Shown piece by piece: positions 35,933-46,556 of a DNA stretch of 64,000 nt. The stretch is taken from assembly GCF_004011805.1 (NCBI RefSeq), contig NZ_RCHJ01000005.1:248001-312000 (forward strand), given 5' to 3'. The translations under genes and the position numbers were made by a program. Each line of letters starts with the position of its first letter. Position 1 is the stretch's first letter. Under the pieces are notes generated by a model, which saw only the letters and a list, made by a program, of their open reading frames with translations, did no database searches and was not told where the DNA came from. This DNA is from Piscinibacter defluvii (lineage in GTDB: Bacteria > Pseudomonadota > Gammaproteobacteria > Burkholderiales > Burkholderiaceae_C).

Positions 35933-37219
35933 ATGAACATCACCGGCATGCTGCACGGACAACGCCTGCTCCAGCTCGCAGGCTTCCCGACCCCCGAGAT
36001 CCTCGGCCCCGATGCGAGCGACTCGGAGATCAAGGCGCTGCTGGCGCGCCACGGCCAGGTGTTCATCAAGCCGGTCTTCAAGGGCGGCGTCGGCAAGAAG
36101 GGCAAGGCCGGCCTGATCGGCCGCGCGAAGGACCTGCAGACCGCGCTGGCCGAGCGCGAGCGCCTCTACTTCTGCGAGCACCGCCACGGCAACCAGCACG
36201 CGAAGAGCAACGGCGTTACCTTCGAGGCCGGCGTGCCGGCCGAGCACGAGGTCTACTTCTCGCTCACCGACAACACGCGCTACCGTGCGCCGACCATGAC
36301 GCTGACGCACCACGGCGGCATGGACATCGAGGAGCTCGCCAAGGACCAGGTGGCGGTGGTGCCCTTCAACCCGCTGACCGGGCTGAAGGCCTTCGTCGTG
36401 GCCAACGCGCTCTCGGAGCTGAACGCGCCCAAGCAGATCATCTCGCCGCTGGTGCAGCACCTGCCGAACCTGTGGGACCTGTTCCACGACTACGGCATGA
36501 CGACGCTGGAGCTGAACCCGATCCGGCTGCGCGCGGACAGCCGCGGCCGGCTCACCCCGGTGGCCTGCGACTTCAAGTGCGGCTTCGACCGCGACGACCC
36601 GCGCTGGCAGCGCCTCGCCCTGCCGGCCGACCTGTTCGCGGCCGACTCGTCGGACTTCGAGCAGGAGATCAACCAGCTGCGCACCTACCAGGGCCAGAGC
36701 GACGTCTACGTCATCAACCCGAAGGGCACGATCCTCGCGCCCACCTTCGGCGGCGGCGCCAACTCGCTGGTCACCGAGATGCTCGGCGACGACGCGATCA
36801 TCAGCTCCGACTTCGGCGGCAACCCGCCCTACGAGAAGATGAAGTCGGTGGCGGCGATCTGCTTCAGGCACTGGCTCAAGCAGAGCAACGTGCTGTTCAT
36901 CATCGGCGGCAAGAGCAACAACACCGACATCTTCGAGACCTTCCGCGCGATGGCCGACGCGCTGCGCGAGCACTTCGGCAAACACGGCGCGCAGCCGCTG
37001 TACGTCGTCGTCGGCCGCGGCGGGCCGAACCTGGTGCGCGGCATGGCCGTGCTGCGCGACACCTGCGAGGCGCTCGGGCTGCCCTACCGCTTCTTCGGCT
37101 TCGACTCGGCGATGAGCGAGGTGGTCGACTACGCGCGCCGCGTCGACGGCTGGATGAAGGACGGCGGGCGCGCGCAGCTCGCGCAACGCATGGGCCTGGG
37201 TCTGGGCCTGGCGGCCTGA
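35933..37219 (+). CDS. ATP-citrate-lyase-like subunit: ATP-grasp plus citrate-binding domain
   Basis: A 428-residue protein. Residues 1-235 are an ATP-grasp domain of the succinyl-CoA synthetase beta/ATP-citrate lyase type (FIKPVFKGGVGKKGKAG, and the magnesium-binding ELNP with E193 and N195). Residues about 250-420 match the ATP-citrate lyase citrate-binding domain (TFGGGANSLVTEMLGDDA, then GKSNNTDIFETFRAMADAL). GGAG lies 9 nt upstream of the ATG. With the next gene it reconstitutes the domain order of ATP-citrate lyase: citrate + ATP + CoA to acetyl-CoA and oxaloacetate. A TAGCAT -10-like box lies at 35893-35898. It is divergent from tctC. Confidence 0.88.
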   Translation: MNITGMLHGQRLLQLAGFPTPEILGPDASDSEIKALLARHGQVFIKPVFKGGVGKKGKAGLIGRAKDLQTALAERERLYFCEHRHGNQHAKSNGVTFEAGVPAEHEVYFSLTDNTRYRAPTMTLTHHGGMDIEELAKDQVAVVPFNPLTGLKAFVVANALSELNAPKQIISPLVQHLPNLWDLFHDYGMTTLELNPIRLRADSRGRLTPVACDFKCGFDRDDPRWQRLALPADLFAADSSDFEQEINQLRTYQGQSDVYVINPKGTILAPTFGGGANSLVTEMLGDDAIISSDFGGNPPYEKMKSVAAICFRHWLKQSNVLFIIGGKSNNTDIFETFRAMADALREHFGKHGAQPLYVVVGRGGPNLVRGMAVLRDTCEALGLPYRFFGFDSAMSEVVDYARRVDGWMKDGGRAQLAQRMGLGLGLAA

Positions 37220-37232
37220 AGGAGCACACACC

Positions 37233-39935
37233 ATGAAACCCAGCGTCGGCAACTTCAAGTACCACGTGGGCATTCGCTCGCTGGCGGACATCGCCACCCG
37301 CGCGGACCGCGTCTGCGTGCTCAACATCCTGGGCGGCGAATCGAGCGAGGTCACGCCGGTGGGCCATGCCTGGAGCGGCGGCAACGTCGTGTTCGGCACC
37401 TCGCCCGGGCGGCGCGGCCAGGTGCTCGAGACGCCGGCCGGGGCGATCCCGGTCTACAACAACGTGCGCGAGGGCCTGGAGGCCGGGCACCGCTTCAACT
37501 GCGGCGTGGTCTACCTGCCGCCCTCGGCGGCGGACGACGGCGTGGTCGAGCTGGTGCGCGTCAACCCGGACCTGGAGAAGATCTTCATCCCGACCGAGAA
37601 GATGAGCGTGCACGACGCGCGCGAGATCCGCGCGCTGGCGCAGCAGCGCGGCATCGACATCTTCGGCGGCAACAGCCTGGGGGTGGCCGATTCGTGGAAC
37701 CAGGTGCGCATCGGCGGCGCGCTCGGCGGCGACAGCCCGGGCGACACCTTGAAGAAGGGCTCGATCGCGATCCTCTCCAACTCCGGCGGCTTCACGACCA
37801 CGATCGCGCAGTACCTGCGCATGGCCGGCTGGGGCACGACGACGCTGGTGTCCAGCGGCAAGGACGTGTACATCCACTACGCCGCGCCCGAGTTCGCCTT
37901 CGCGCTGGCCAACGACGAGCGCTCCAAGGCCGCGGTGCTGTACTGCGAGCCCGGCGGCTACTACGAGCTCGACGCCGAGTACACCAAGCCGGTGGTGGCC
38001 TGCGTGGTGGGCCGCTGGAAGGCGCGGCTGACCCGCGCGGTGGGCCACGCCGGCGCGATGGCCGGCGGCGGCGACGACGCCGCCAGCAAGGAACGCTGGT
38101 TCATGGAGAAGTTCGGCGTCGATGCCCTGTTCACGCCGGAGCGCCCGGTGTGCTCGGCCAAGGGCGCGGTGGTGACCAACATCGCCCACATTCCCGCCGC
38201 GCTGAGCGCGGTGATGGCCTTGCGCGGCATCCGGCCCGACTTCGCGCCCGAAGGCTCGATGGAGCTCAAGCCCTGGTTCGGCTCGAATGCCGGCCTCGTG
38301 CTGCCGGATGCGCTGGACCTGCCGGTGGTGGCGGCCGTCGCGCCCTACGACCGGCAGGTCAAGGCGCTCGAGTCGCAGCTCGGCGCGACCTTCGCGCGCG
38401 AGGCGCTGAAGGATGCTTCGGGCGTTTCGCAGATGGATGCGAAGACGCAGGTCACGCGGGTCAACGGCGTCACCGTGCTCGACGCGGCGCAGTACCCGAT
38501 CGAGGCCAACGTCGGCCTGGTGCTGCTGAAGGAGCCGGGCGGCGAGAACGACCGCAAGCTCGTCAGCGTGGCGGTCGGCGCGTTCGTCAACCTGCACGGC
38601 GAGCCCACGCTGGCCGCGGCGCAGGCGGCACGCGAGGCCGGCAATGCGCCCAATGCGGTGCTCGCCGCCGCGGCGGCGCTGCTCGGGCCGCGCCGGCTCG
38701 AGCCGGCGCGCGCGGCGATTGCGGCGCTGCTCGACCGCTTCTCGGCCGCCGGGCTGCGCAACGCGCTGGACGAAGGCTTCGCGCTCGGCGCGCTGCTCGA
38801 TGCGGCGAGCGACCACGGGCTGCTGCTCGGCCCGCGCCCGGATCCGCGCGCCGAGGCGATGCTCGCCGGGCTGCGCGCACGCGGCGCCAGGTCGGTGTTC
38901 CTGCGTTACCTCGAGGCGCTGGGCGGCCACCCGAGTGCCGACGGCGTGCTCGCCGCGGTCTGTGCCACGCTCGCCTGGGGGCCGCTGCAGCGCAAGCGCA
39001 TCTCGCGGCTCTCGGCCGAGTGCCTGCCGGCCTGGTGCCGGCTGTTCGGCACGCTGATCGGCGCCTCGGTCGACGCCGCGCGCCACGCGCCGACGCGCTT
39101 CGCCGGCCTGGCCGAGGAGGACGTGCTCGGCCGCCTGTCGCTGACCGAGCTCGCCTACGCCGCGCTGCTCGACCGCGTGCCGGACGAGAACCAGCGCTTC
39201 GCGTTCCAGACGCTGATCGGCCTGCTGCTGTCCAACGGCCCGGGCACGATCACCGCCCAGGGCGCCAAGGGCGCGGTCTCGTCCGACGGCCCGGAGCAGC
39301 CGCAGCGCGTGCAGCTGAACAAGGCGCTGCTCGGTTTCCTGAGCCACTGCGGCTACGCGCACGGCGGCAACGGCTTCGAGGGCGTGGCCTTCCTGCTCGA
39401 GCAGTTCCGCGGCGTCGACCTGAACGATCCCGGCCGCGCCGACCACGGCATCGACCTGCAGGCGCTCGCGGCGCGCTACGTTGCCGAGTACGCACGCTAC
39501 AAGAGCGAGAAGAAGAACCAGGGCAGCCTGGACCTGCAGAAGATCCCCTGCGTCAACCACCCGGTGTTCAAGGACAGGCCGGTCAACCTCGACCCGCGCG
39601 AGGTGTTCGTGCGCGAGCTGATGCAGCGGCGCGGCGAGCACAACGTGTTCCTCGACTACTACCACGCGCTGGTGCGTCAGCTGTTCGAGGCGGGTGTCTC
39701 GCGCAACGTGTACTGCGTCAACGTCGACGCGGTGATCGCCACGCTGCTGCTCAAGCTGGTCTGGCCGGACTACCGCGCGGGGCGCTGCGATGCCGCGTCG
39801 CTGGAGACGGCCGCGTTCACGGTGTTCCTGTACGCCCGCATGCTCGGCTGCGCGGCCGAGGCCGACGACCACCTGAACCGCGGCCGCAACATGGACACGC
39901 GCGCCGCCGCCTCGGCCTGCCGCTTCGTCGCCTGA
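37233..39935 (+). CDS. ATP-citrate-lyase-like subunit: CoA-ligase alpha plus citrate-synthase-like domain
   Basis: A 900-residue protein. Residues 1-330 are a CoA-binding/CoA-ligase domain with the phospho-histidine motif GHAGA (H272). Residues about 600-890 are a citrate-synthase-like (citryl-CoA lyase) domain with histidine H710 in GYAHGGNGFEG and aspartate D832 in CVNVDAVIA, matching the NVD block of ATP-citrate lyase. Between them is a long helical region (about 430-600). The protein is larger and more divergent than canonical AclA, so activity on citrate versus a related substrate such as malate or methylcitrate is open. It starts 13 nt after its partner and is surely expressed with it. 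Confidence 0.85.
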   Translation: MKPSVGNFKYHVGIRSLADIATRADRVCVLNILGGESSEVTPVGHAWSGGNVVFGTSPGRRGQVLETPAGAIPVYNNVREGLEAGHRFNCGVVYLPPSAADDGVVELVRVNPDLEKIFIPTEKMSVHDAREIRALAQQRGIDIFGGNSLGVADSWNQVRIGGALGGDSPGDTLKKGSIAILSNSGGFTTTIAQYLRMAGWGTTTLVSSGKDVYIHYAAPEFAFALANDERSKAAVLYCEPGGYYELDAEYTKPVVACVVGRWKARLTRAVGHAGAMAGGGDDAASKERWFMEKFGVDALFTPERPVCSAKGAVVTNIAHIPAALSAVMALRGIRPDFAPEGSMELKPWFGSNAGLVLPDALDLPVVAAVAPYDRQVKALESQLGATFAREALKDASGVSQMDAKTQVTRVNGVTVLDAAQYPIEANVGLVLLKEPGGENDRKLVSVAVGAFVNLHGEPTLAAAQAAREAGNAPNAVLAAAAALLGPRRLEPARAAIAALLDRFSAAGLRNALDEGFALGALLDAASDHGLLLGPRPDPRAEAMLAGLRARGARSVFLRYLEALGGHPSADGVLAAVCATLAWGPLQRKRISRLSAECLPAWCRLFGTLIGASVDAARHAPTRFAGLAEEDVLGRLSLTELAYAALLDRVPDENQRFAFQTLIGLLLSNGPGTITAQGAKGAVSSDGPEQPQRVQLNKALLGFLSHCGYAHGGNGFEGVAFLLEQFRGVDLNDPGRADHGIDLQALAARYVAEYARYKSEKKNQGSLDLQKIPCVNHPVFKDRPVNLDPREVFVRELMQRRGEHNVFLDYYHALVRQLFEAGVSRNVYCVNVDAVIATLLLKLVWPDYRAGRCDAASLETAAFTVFLYARMLGCAAEADDHLNRGRNMDTRAAASACRFVA

Positions 39936-39960
39936 CGCGCAGCCCCAGCCCGCCGCCGAC

Positions 39961-40749
39961 ATGCCGCACGCCCCGCTCGCGCTGGCCTTCGAAACCACCG
40001 GGGGCGGCGGGCCGCCCGTCCTGCTGCTGCACGGGCTGTTCGCCTCCGCGGCCCACTGGGGCCACGTGGCCGCCGCCCTGGCGCAGACGCACCGGGTCTA
40101 CGCCGTCGATCTGCGCAATCACGGCGCGTCGCCGCGCAGCGCCGACATGTCCTACCTCGCGATGGCCGACGACGTGCTGCACCTGATCGAGCGCGAGGGG
40201 CTCGATCGACCGGCGGTGATCGGGCACAGCATGGGCGGCAACGTGGCGATGGCGCTGGCGCTGACGGCCCCCTGGTCGGTCGGCCGGCTCGCCGTGATCG
40301 ACATCGCGCCGGTGACCTACGCCAACCGCTGGGCGAACGACCTGCAGCGCGCGATGGGTGCGCTGCTCGGCGCGCCGGACGCGGGCGCCGCCGCGGTGCT
40401 CGCGGGGCTCGGCCACTGGATGATTCCGCGCAGCCCCGCCGGCTATGCACAGTTCGACTGGCGCACCAACCTCGCGGCGGTCGCGGTGTCTCTGCACGAG
40501 CTGTGCGACTTTCCGCGCCACCTGCGCCACCTGGGCACGGCGCTGCCGCTGCTGGCGATCGCCGGCGGCCGCTCCGACCGGGTCGTGCCGCTCGGCGCGG
40601 CGGCCTACCGGCCGATGTTCCCGAACGCGCGGCTCGAGGTGATCGACGCCGCCGGCCACTGGGTGCATGCCGATTGCCCCTCCGCCCTGCTGGGCAGCCT
40701 GCGGCGTTTCCTCGCGGCCCGCCCGCAGGCCGCCGCGCTGGCCGCCTGA
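39961..40749 (+). CDS. Alpha/beta hydrolase, YbfF-like
   Basis: A 262-residue serine hydrolase. Motifs: LLLHGLFASAAHW, DLRNHGASP, nucleophile elbow GHSMGGN, acid in AGGRSDRVV and the C-terminal histidine in DAAGHWVHADCP. Overall pattern matches the acyl-CoA thioesterase/esterase YbfF. It lies 25 nt after the ATP-citrate-lyase-like gene and 22 nt before maeB on the same strand. A thioesterase acting on CoA esters produced nearby is plausible but inferred. Confidence 0.9.
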   Translation: MPHAPLALAFETTGGGGPPVLLLHGLFASAAHWGHVAAALAQTHRVYAVDLRNHGASPRSADMSYLAMADDVLHLIEREGLDRPAVIGHSMGGNVAMALALTAPWSVGRLAVIDIAPVTYANRWANDLQRAMGALLGAPDAGAAAVLAGLGHWMIPRSPAGYAQFDWRTNLAAVAVSLHELCDFPRHLRHLGTALPLLAIAGGRSDRVVPLGAAAYRPMFPNARLEVIDAAGHWVHADCPSALLGSLRRFLAARPQAAALAA

Positions 40750-40771
40750 ACACCCCGACCGGAGACCTCCG

Positions 40772-43099
<2,328 letters not shown>

Positions 43100-43145
43100 C
43101 ACGCCGTGAGACGGCCTGAAACGGCGTGAGGCCGCTCGGCCGCCC

Positions 43146-43877
43146 TCAGCCCGGCACGTACATGTAGCCGCCGTTGCGCACCGTGCGGATGCAGCGCGGC
43201 TCGGCGCCGGGCTCGGGCTCGATCTTGCGGCGCAGCCGGCCGATGCGGATGTCGATCGAGCGGTCGAAGGGCTCCCACTCTCGGTTGCGCGTCTGCAGCA
43301 GCAGCTGGTCGCGCGAGAGCACGCGGTTCGGGTTGGCGAGGAAGACGCGGATCAGGTCGTACTCCATCGCCGTCATCGGCACCTCGGCACCGCCGGCGGC
43401 CAGGTCGAACAGCCGGCGCGACTCGAGCTCGATCTCGCAGCGGCCGAAGCGCTGCCGCGCGAAGGCCGGCGTCGGCGCGGCCGCCTCGGCCGCCTCCGGC
43501 GCACGCGCCTGCATGCGCCGCAGCACGCTCTTGACGCGCGCCAGCAGCTCGCGCGGGTCGAAGGGCTTGGCGACGTAGTCGTCCGCGCCCATCTCCAGGC
43601 CGATCACCCGGTCCACCATCTCGGACGCGCCGGTCACCATCACGATGCCGAGGTCGTAGCGCTCTCGCAGGAAGCGCGCCAGCGACAGCCCGTCCTCGCC
43701 GGGCAGGCGCAGGTCCAGCAGCACCAGGTCGGGCAGCTCGCGCTCGAGCTCGGCGCGCATCGCCGCGCCGTCACCGGCGCAGCGCACCGCGTAGCCGTGG
43801 CCGCCCAGGTACTCCGTGAGCATCTGGCGCACCGAGGCATCGTCGTCGACGACCAGCAGGTTTGCGCTCGGACTCAT
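43146..43877 (-). CDS. OmpR-family response regulator
   Basis: A 243-residue response regulator. The receiver has D11-D13, phospho-acceptor D55 (VLLDLRLPGEDG) and the lysine in DDYVAKPFD. An Ala/Glu-rich linker leads to a winged-helix domain (MTAMEYDLIRVFLANPNRVLSR, DRSIDIRIGRLRRKIEP, GYMYVPG). The start at 43877 matches the family N-terminus. No kinase gene adjoins it; the hybrid kinase at 46515-48938 is the nearest candidate partner. It is divergent from the diiron protein gene with a 174-nt gap and converges with maeB. Confidence 0.93.
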   Translation of the reverse strand: MSPSANLLVVDDDASVRQMLTEYLGGHGYAVRCAGDGAAMRAELERELPDLVLLDLRLPGEDGLSLARFLRERYDLGIVMVTGASEMVDRVIGLEMGADDYVAKPFDPRELLARVKSVLRRMQARAPEAAEAAAPTPAFARQRFGRCEIELESRRLFDLAAGGAEVPMTAMEYDLIRVFLANPNRVLSRDQLLLQTRNREWEPFDRSIDIRIGRLRRKIEPEPGAEPRCIRTVRNGGYMYVPG

Positions 43878-44051
43878 GGCGCGCATTGTGCGCGCGGTGT
43901 GCGCTGCCGGATACACGCCACAACAAGAGGGCTACATGCGCGCCCGCGCACGGCCACGGCGCGCAGCGAAGCGGTTACGCGGCGCATCCACAGTCCGACC
44001 CACGCTGGGTGGCATGGGGCCGCCGGCGCCTTCGATGCAAGGAATCCGTCA

Positions 44052-45023
44052 ATGCACTCCGTTCCCGCCGCCAATCCGCGCCACGCCAAGGTGATCGAGA
44101 TCTCCAAGCGCGTGCGCTGGGACATCGACGCCGACCTGATCCGCGGACGCCACTTCGACATGAGCCGGCCCTTCATGCCGGCCGGCCTGTCGCTGGTCGA
44201 CGAACTGCCGTTCCTGTCCGGCGACGAACGCCGCCTGCTGAGCCAGGTGCAGGGCCGCACCTACGCCTACATCTTCGGCCTGGCCGAGCGTTTCATCGCC
44301 GCCAAGACCATGGAGCTGGGCCGCGCCCAGGCCTTCGACGACCAGGTGGCGCTGGAGGCGCTGGTGCGCATGACCGACGAGGAGCTCAAGCACCAGGAGC
44401 TGTTCCGCCGCCTCGAGCAGATGATGGCCGAGGTCATGCCCTCCGGCTACGAGCTGACCGCCGACCCGAACGCCGTCGCGCGCGCGGTGCTGGCGCAGGG
44501 CGACTGGGCGGTGATGGCGCTGACGCTGGACATCGAGCTGTTCACCCAGGCGCACTACCGCGCCAGCATCGCGCCCAGCGCCGACCTCTGCCCGCTGTGG
44601 AAGGACGTGTTCCTGTTCCACTGGAAGGAGGAGTCGCAGCACGCCGTGCTCGACGAGATCGAGCTGCTGCGCATCGACGCGGCGCTGACCCCGGCGCAGC
44701 GCGACCAGGCGGTCGGCGAGCTGATCGCGCTGGTCGGCGCGATCGACGGCATCCTGCAGGTGCAGTCGGCCGCCGACGCCGACTACTTCGGCGCGATCGC
44801 CGGCCGCGCGTTCGACGCGGCGCAGCGCGAGCAGATCGAGGCCCTGGTGCTGAAGGCCTACCGCTGGCAGTACATCGTCTCGGGCGTGATGGAGCCGCGC
44901 TTCCAGAAGACGCTGTTCGCGCTGATCGACGAGCCGCAGGCCGCGCGCATCCAGCAGGCGCTCGCGCCGCTGATGGGCGCCGTGCCGCTGCAGCCCGCGA
45001 TGGCGCTGCCGATGGCGGCCTGA
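44052..45023 (+). CDS. Ferritin-like diiron protein of unknown function
   Basis: A 323-residue all-helical protein without signal peptide. It carries a full diiron ligand pattern: E79 (AERF), E111 and H114 (EELKH), E162 (DIELF), and E194 and H197 (EESQH), the order E...ExxH...E...ExxH of bacterioferritin/ruthenium-like and oxygenase diiron proteins. AAGGA precedes the ATG. It could be an oxygenase, a peroxide-consuming enzyme or an iron protein. It is divergent from an OmpR regulator and followed by a DUF1127 gene. Confidence 0.75.
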   Translation: MHSVPAANPRHAKVIEISKRVRWDIDADLIRGRHFDMSRPFMPAGLSLVDELPFLSGDERRLLSQVQGRTYAYIFGLAERFIAAKTMELGRAQAFDDQVALEALVRMTDEELKHQELFRRLEQMMAEVMPSGYELTADPNAVARAVLAQGDWAVMALTLDIELFTQAHYRASIAPSADLCPLWKDVFLFHWKEESQHAVLDEIELLRIDAALTPAQRDQAVGELIALVGAIDGILQVQSAADADYFGAIAGRAFDAAQREQIEALVLKAYRWQYIVSGVMEPRFQKTLFALIDEPQAARIQQALAPLMGAVPLQPAMALPMAA

Positions 45024-45084
45024 GCCACGCGCCACGGCCGCCGCAATCCGGCCGCGCTGGCGCGCGGCCCGCAAGGAGATCGAC

Positions 45085-45360
45085 ATGGGAACCCTGGTGT
45101 CGACCGCGCGCCTGCCGGCGCGGCGGTCCGGATGTCTGCTGCGCCTGGCCGGCGCGTGGCAATCCGCGTTCGGCGCGTGGCGCGAGCGGCAGCGCTGGCG
45201 TGCGCTGGAGCGCCGGCTGCCCGATCTGGACGAGGCCACCCTGCGCGACCTCGGCATCGGCCGCAGCGAACTGTTGTCCTACTGGGCCGAGTCCCAGCAG
45301 CTGGTCGAGGCGACACGCCTGCGTCGGCTGCCGCTGTTCGACCGCTGGCTGGGCCTGTGA
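45085..45360 (+). CDS. DUF1127 family small protein
   Basis: A 91-residue basic protein with the YjiS/DUF1127 motif in its middle and C-terminal part (RWRALERRLPDLDEATLRDLGIGRSEL). GGAG lies 9 nt before the ATG. DUF1127 proteins are small regulators, in some bacteria of phosphate and RNA turnover, but the role of this longer form is unknown. Its stop overlaps the MFS gene start by 2 nt. Confidence 0.85.
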   Translation: MGTLVSTARLPARRSGCLLRLAGAWQSAFGAWRERQRWRALERRLPDLDEATLRDLGIGRSELLSYWAESQQLVEATRLRRLPLFDRWLGL

Positions 45361-46556
45361 GCGGGCCGGCCTGGCGGCTCGCGCTCGCGGCGGCCCTGCT
45401 GATGGCACTGGCCAGCGGCAACCGCGGCGCGCTCGGGCTGCTGATCGGGCCGCTGAACGGGGCCTCGGGCCTCGGGCTGGGCACGCTCAGCTTCGTCGCC
45501 GCGCTCGGCCAGCTCGGCGTCGGCATCGCCCAGCCGCTCGTCGGGCACTGGAGCGACCGCCACGGCGCCGCGCGGGTGATCGTGGCCGGCGCCGCGCTGC
45601 TGGCGCTGGCCACGGCGCTGCCGGTCTGGTCGGTCGCGCCCGCCAGCGTGACGCTGTCGCTGCTGGCCGGCGCGGTGGCCGCCAGCGCGGTCGGCAGCAA
45701 CGGCGTGCTGGTCGGCGAGGTGAACCGCCGGCTCGGCACGGCGCGGGCCGGCATCGCCGTCGGCCTGATCGGCGCCGGTGCCTCGCTGGGTCAGATGCTG
45801 CTGGGCCCGCTGACGCAGTGGCTCATCGACGAACGTGGCTGGCCGGCCGCGCTGCTCGTGCTGGCCGCGCTGGCGCTGCTGGCCTGGCCGCTGGCCCTGG
45901 CATGGCGGCACGGCCCGGGCCCGGCGCCACGCGCACCCGCGCGGCCGACGTGGCGCGACCTGCAAGGCCCGCTGCGCGACACACGCTTCTGGCAGGCCGC
46001 CGGCAGTTTCGGGGTGTGCGGCTTCCATGTCGGCTTCCTGGCCGTGCACATGCCCGGCGTGATCGAGCGCTGCGGGCTGCCGGCCTCGCTGGCCGGCCCG
46101 TGGATCGCCGTGGCCGGGGCCGCCAACATGCTGGGCAGCGTCGCCGTCGGGGCGGCGCTGCGCCGCCACGATCCCGGCGCCCTGCTGGTCGGCCTGTACC
46201 TGCTGCGCGCGCTGGCGATCGCGGCGCTGCTCGTGCTGCCGGCCAGCGCGCCGGCGATGCTGGGCTTCGCGCTGCTGATGGGTGCGAGCCACATGGCGAC
46301 GCTGCCGCCCACGACGCAGCTGGTGGCTCGCGCGCATGGGGTCGAGCGGCTCGGCCTGCTGTTCGGCGTCGTGATGCTGGTGCACCAGGCGGGCTGCTTC
46401 GCCGGCATCTGGCTGGGCGGCGTGCTGGCGCAGGCCAGCGGCAGCGACCGGACGCTGTGGCTGATCGACATCGCGCTGGCGCTGGCCGCCGCCGCGCTGG
46501 TGCGGCCGCGGACGTCAGCCCGGCGCCGCGAGCAGGCCGTGCAGCAGGGCGCGTAG
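45357..46556 (+). CDS. MFS transporter
   Basis: A 399-residue major facilitator with 12 predicted helices. The GTG start at 45357 overlaps the stop of the DUF1127 gene (GTGA). The MFS motif A region GHWSDRHGAARVIV lies in the loop between helices 2 and 3, and a second copy-like stretch is in the middle. The GLGLGTLSFVAALGQLGVGIAQPLVG segment resembles the oxalate/formate antiporter-like group. Substrate unknown. Its 3' end overlaps the converging histidine kinase gene by 42 nt. Confidence 0.9.
   Translation: MSGPAWRLALAAALLMALASGNRGALGLLIGPLNGASGLGLGTLSFVAALGQLGVGIAQPLVGHWSDRHGAARVIVAGAALLALATALPVWSVAPASVTLSLLAGAVAASAVGSNGVLVGEVNRRLGTARAGIAVGLIGAGASLGQMLLGPLTQWLIDERGWPAALLVLAALALLAWPLALAWRHGPGPAPRAPARPTWRDLQGPLRDTRFWQAAGSFGVCGFHVGFLAVHMPGVIERCGLPASLAGPWIAVAGAANMLGSVAVGAALRRHDPGALLVGLYLLRALAIAALLVLPASAPAMLGFALLMGASHMATLPPTTQLVARAHGVERLGLLFGVVMLVHQAGCFAGIWLGGVLAQASGSDRTLWLIDIALALAAAALVRPRTSARRREQAVQQGA

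Noticed and set aside
34085-37399. Minus-strand open frame of about 1,100 codons
   Set aside because: It runs through tctC/tctB in the wrong frame and antisense to the citrate-lyase-like gene. Both real genes have clear domain matches.
43100-43145. GGCC-rich repeats between maeB and the OmpR regulator as a terminator
   Set aside because: Several short stems compete and no T-tract follows on either strand, so none can be chosen.
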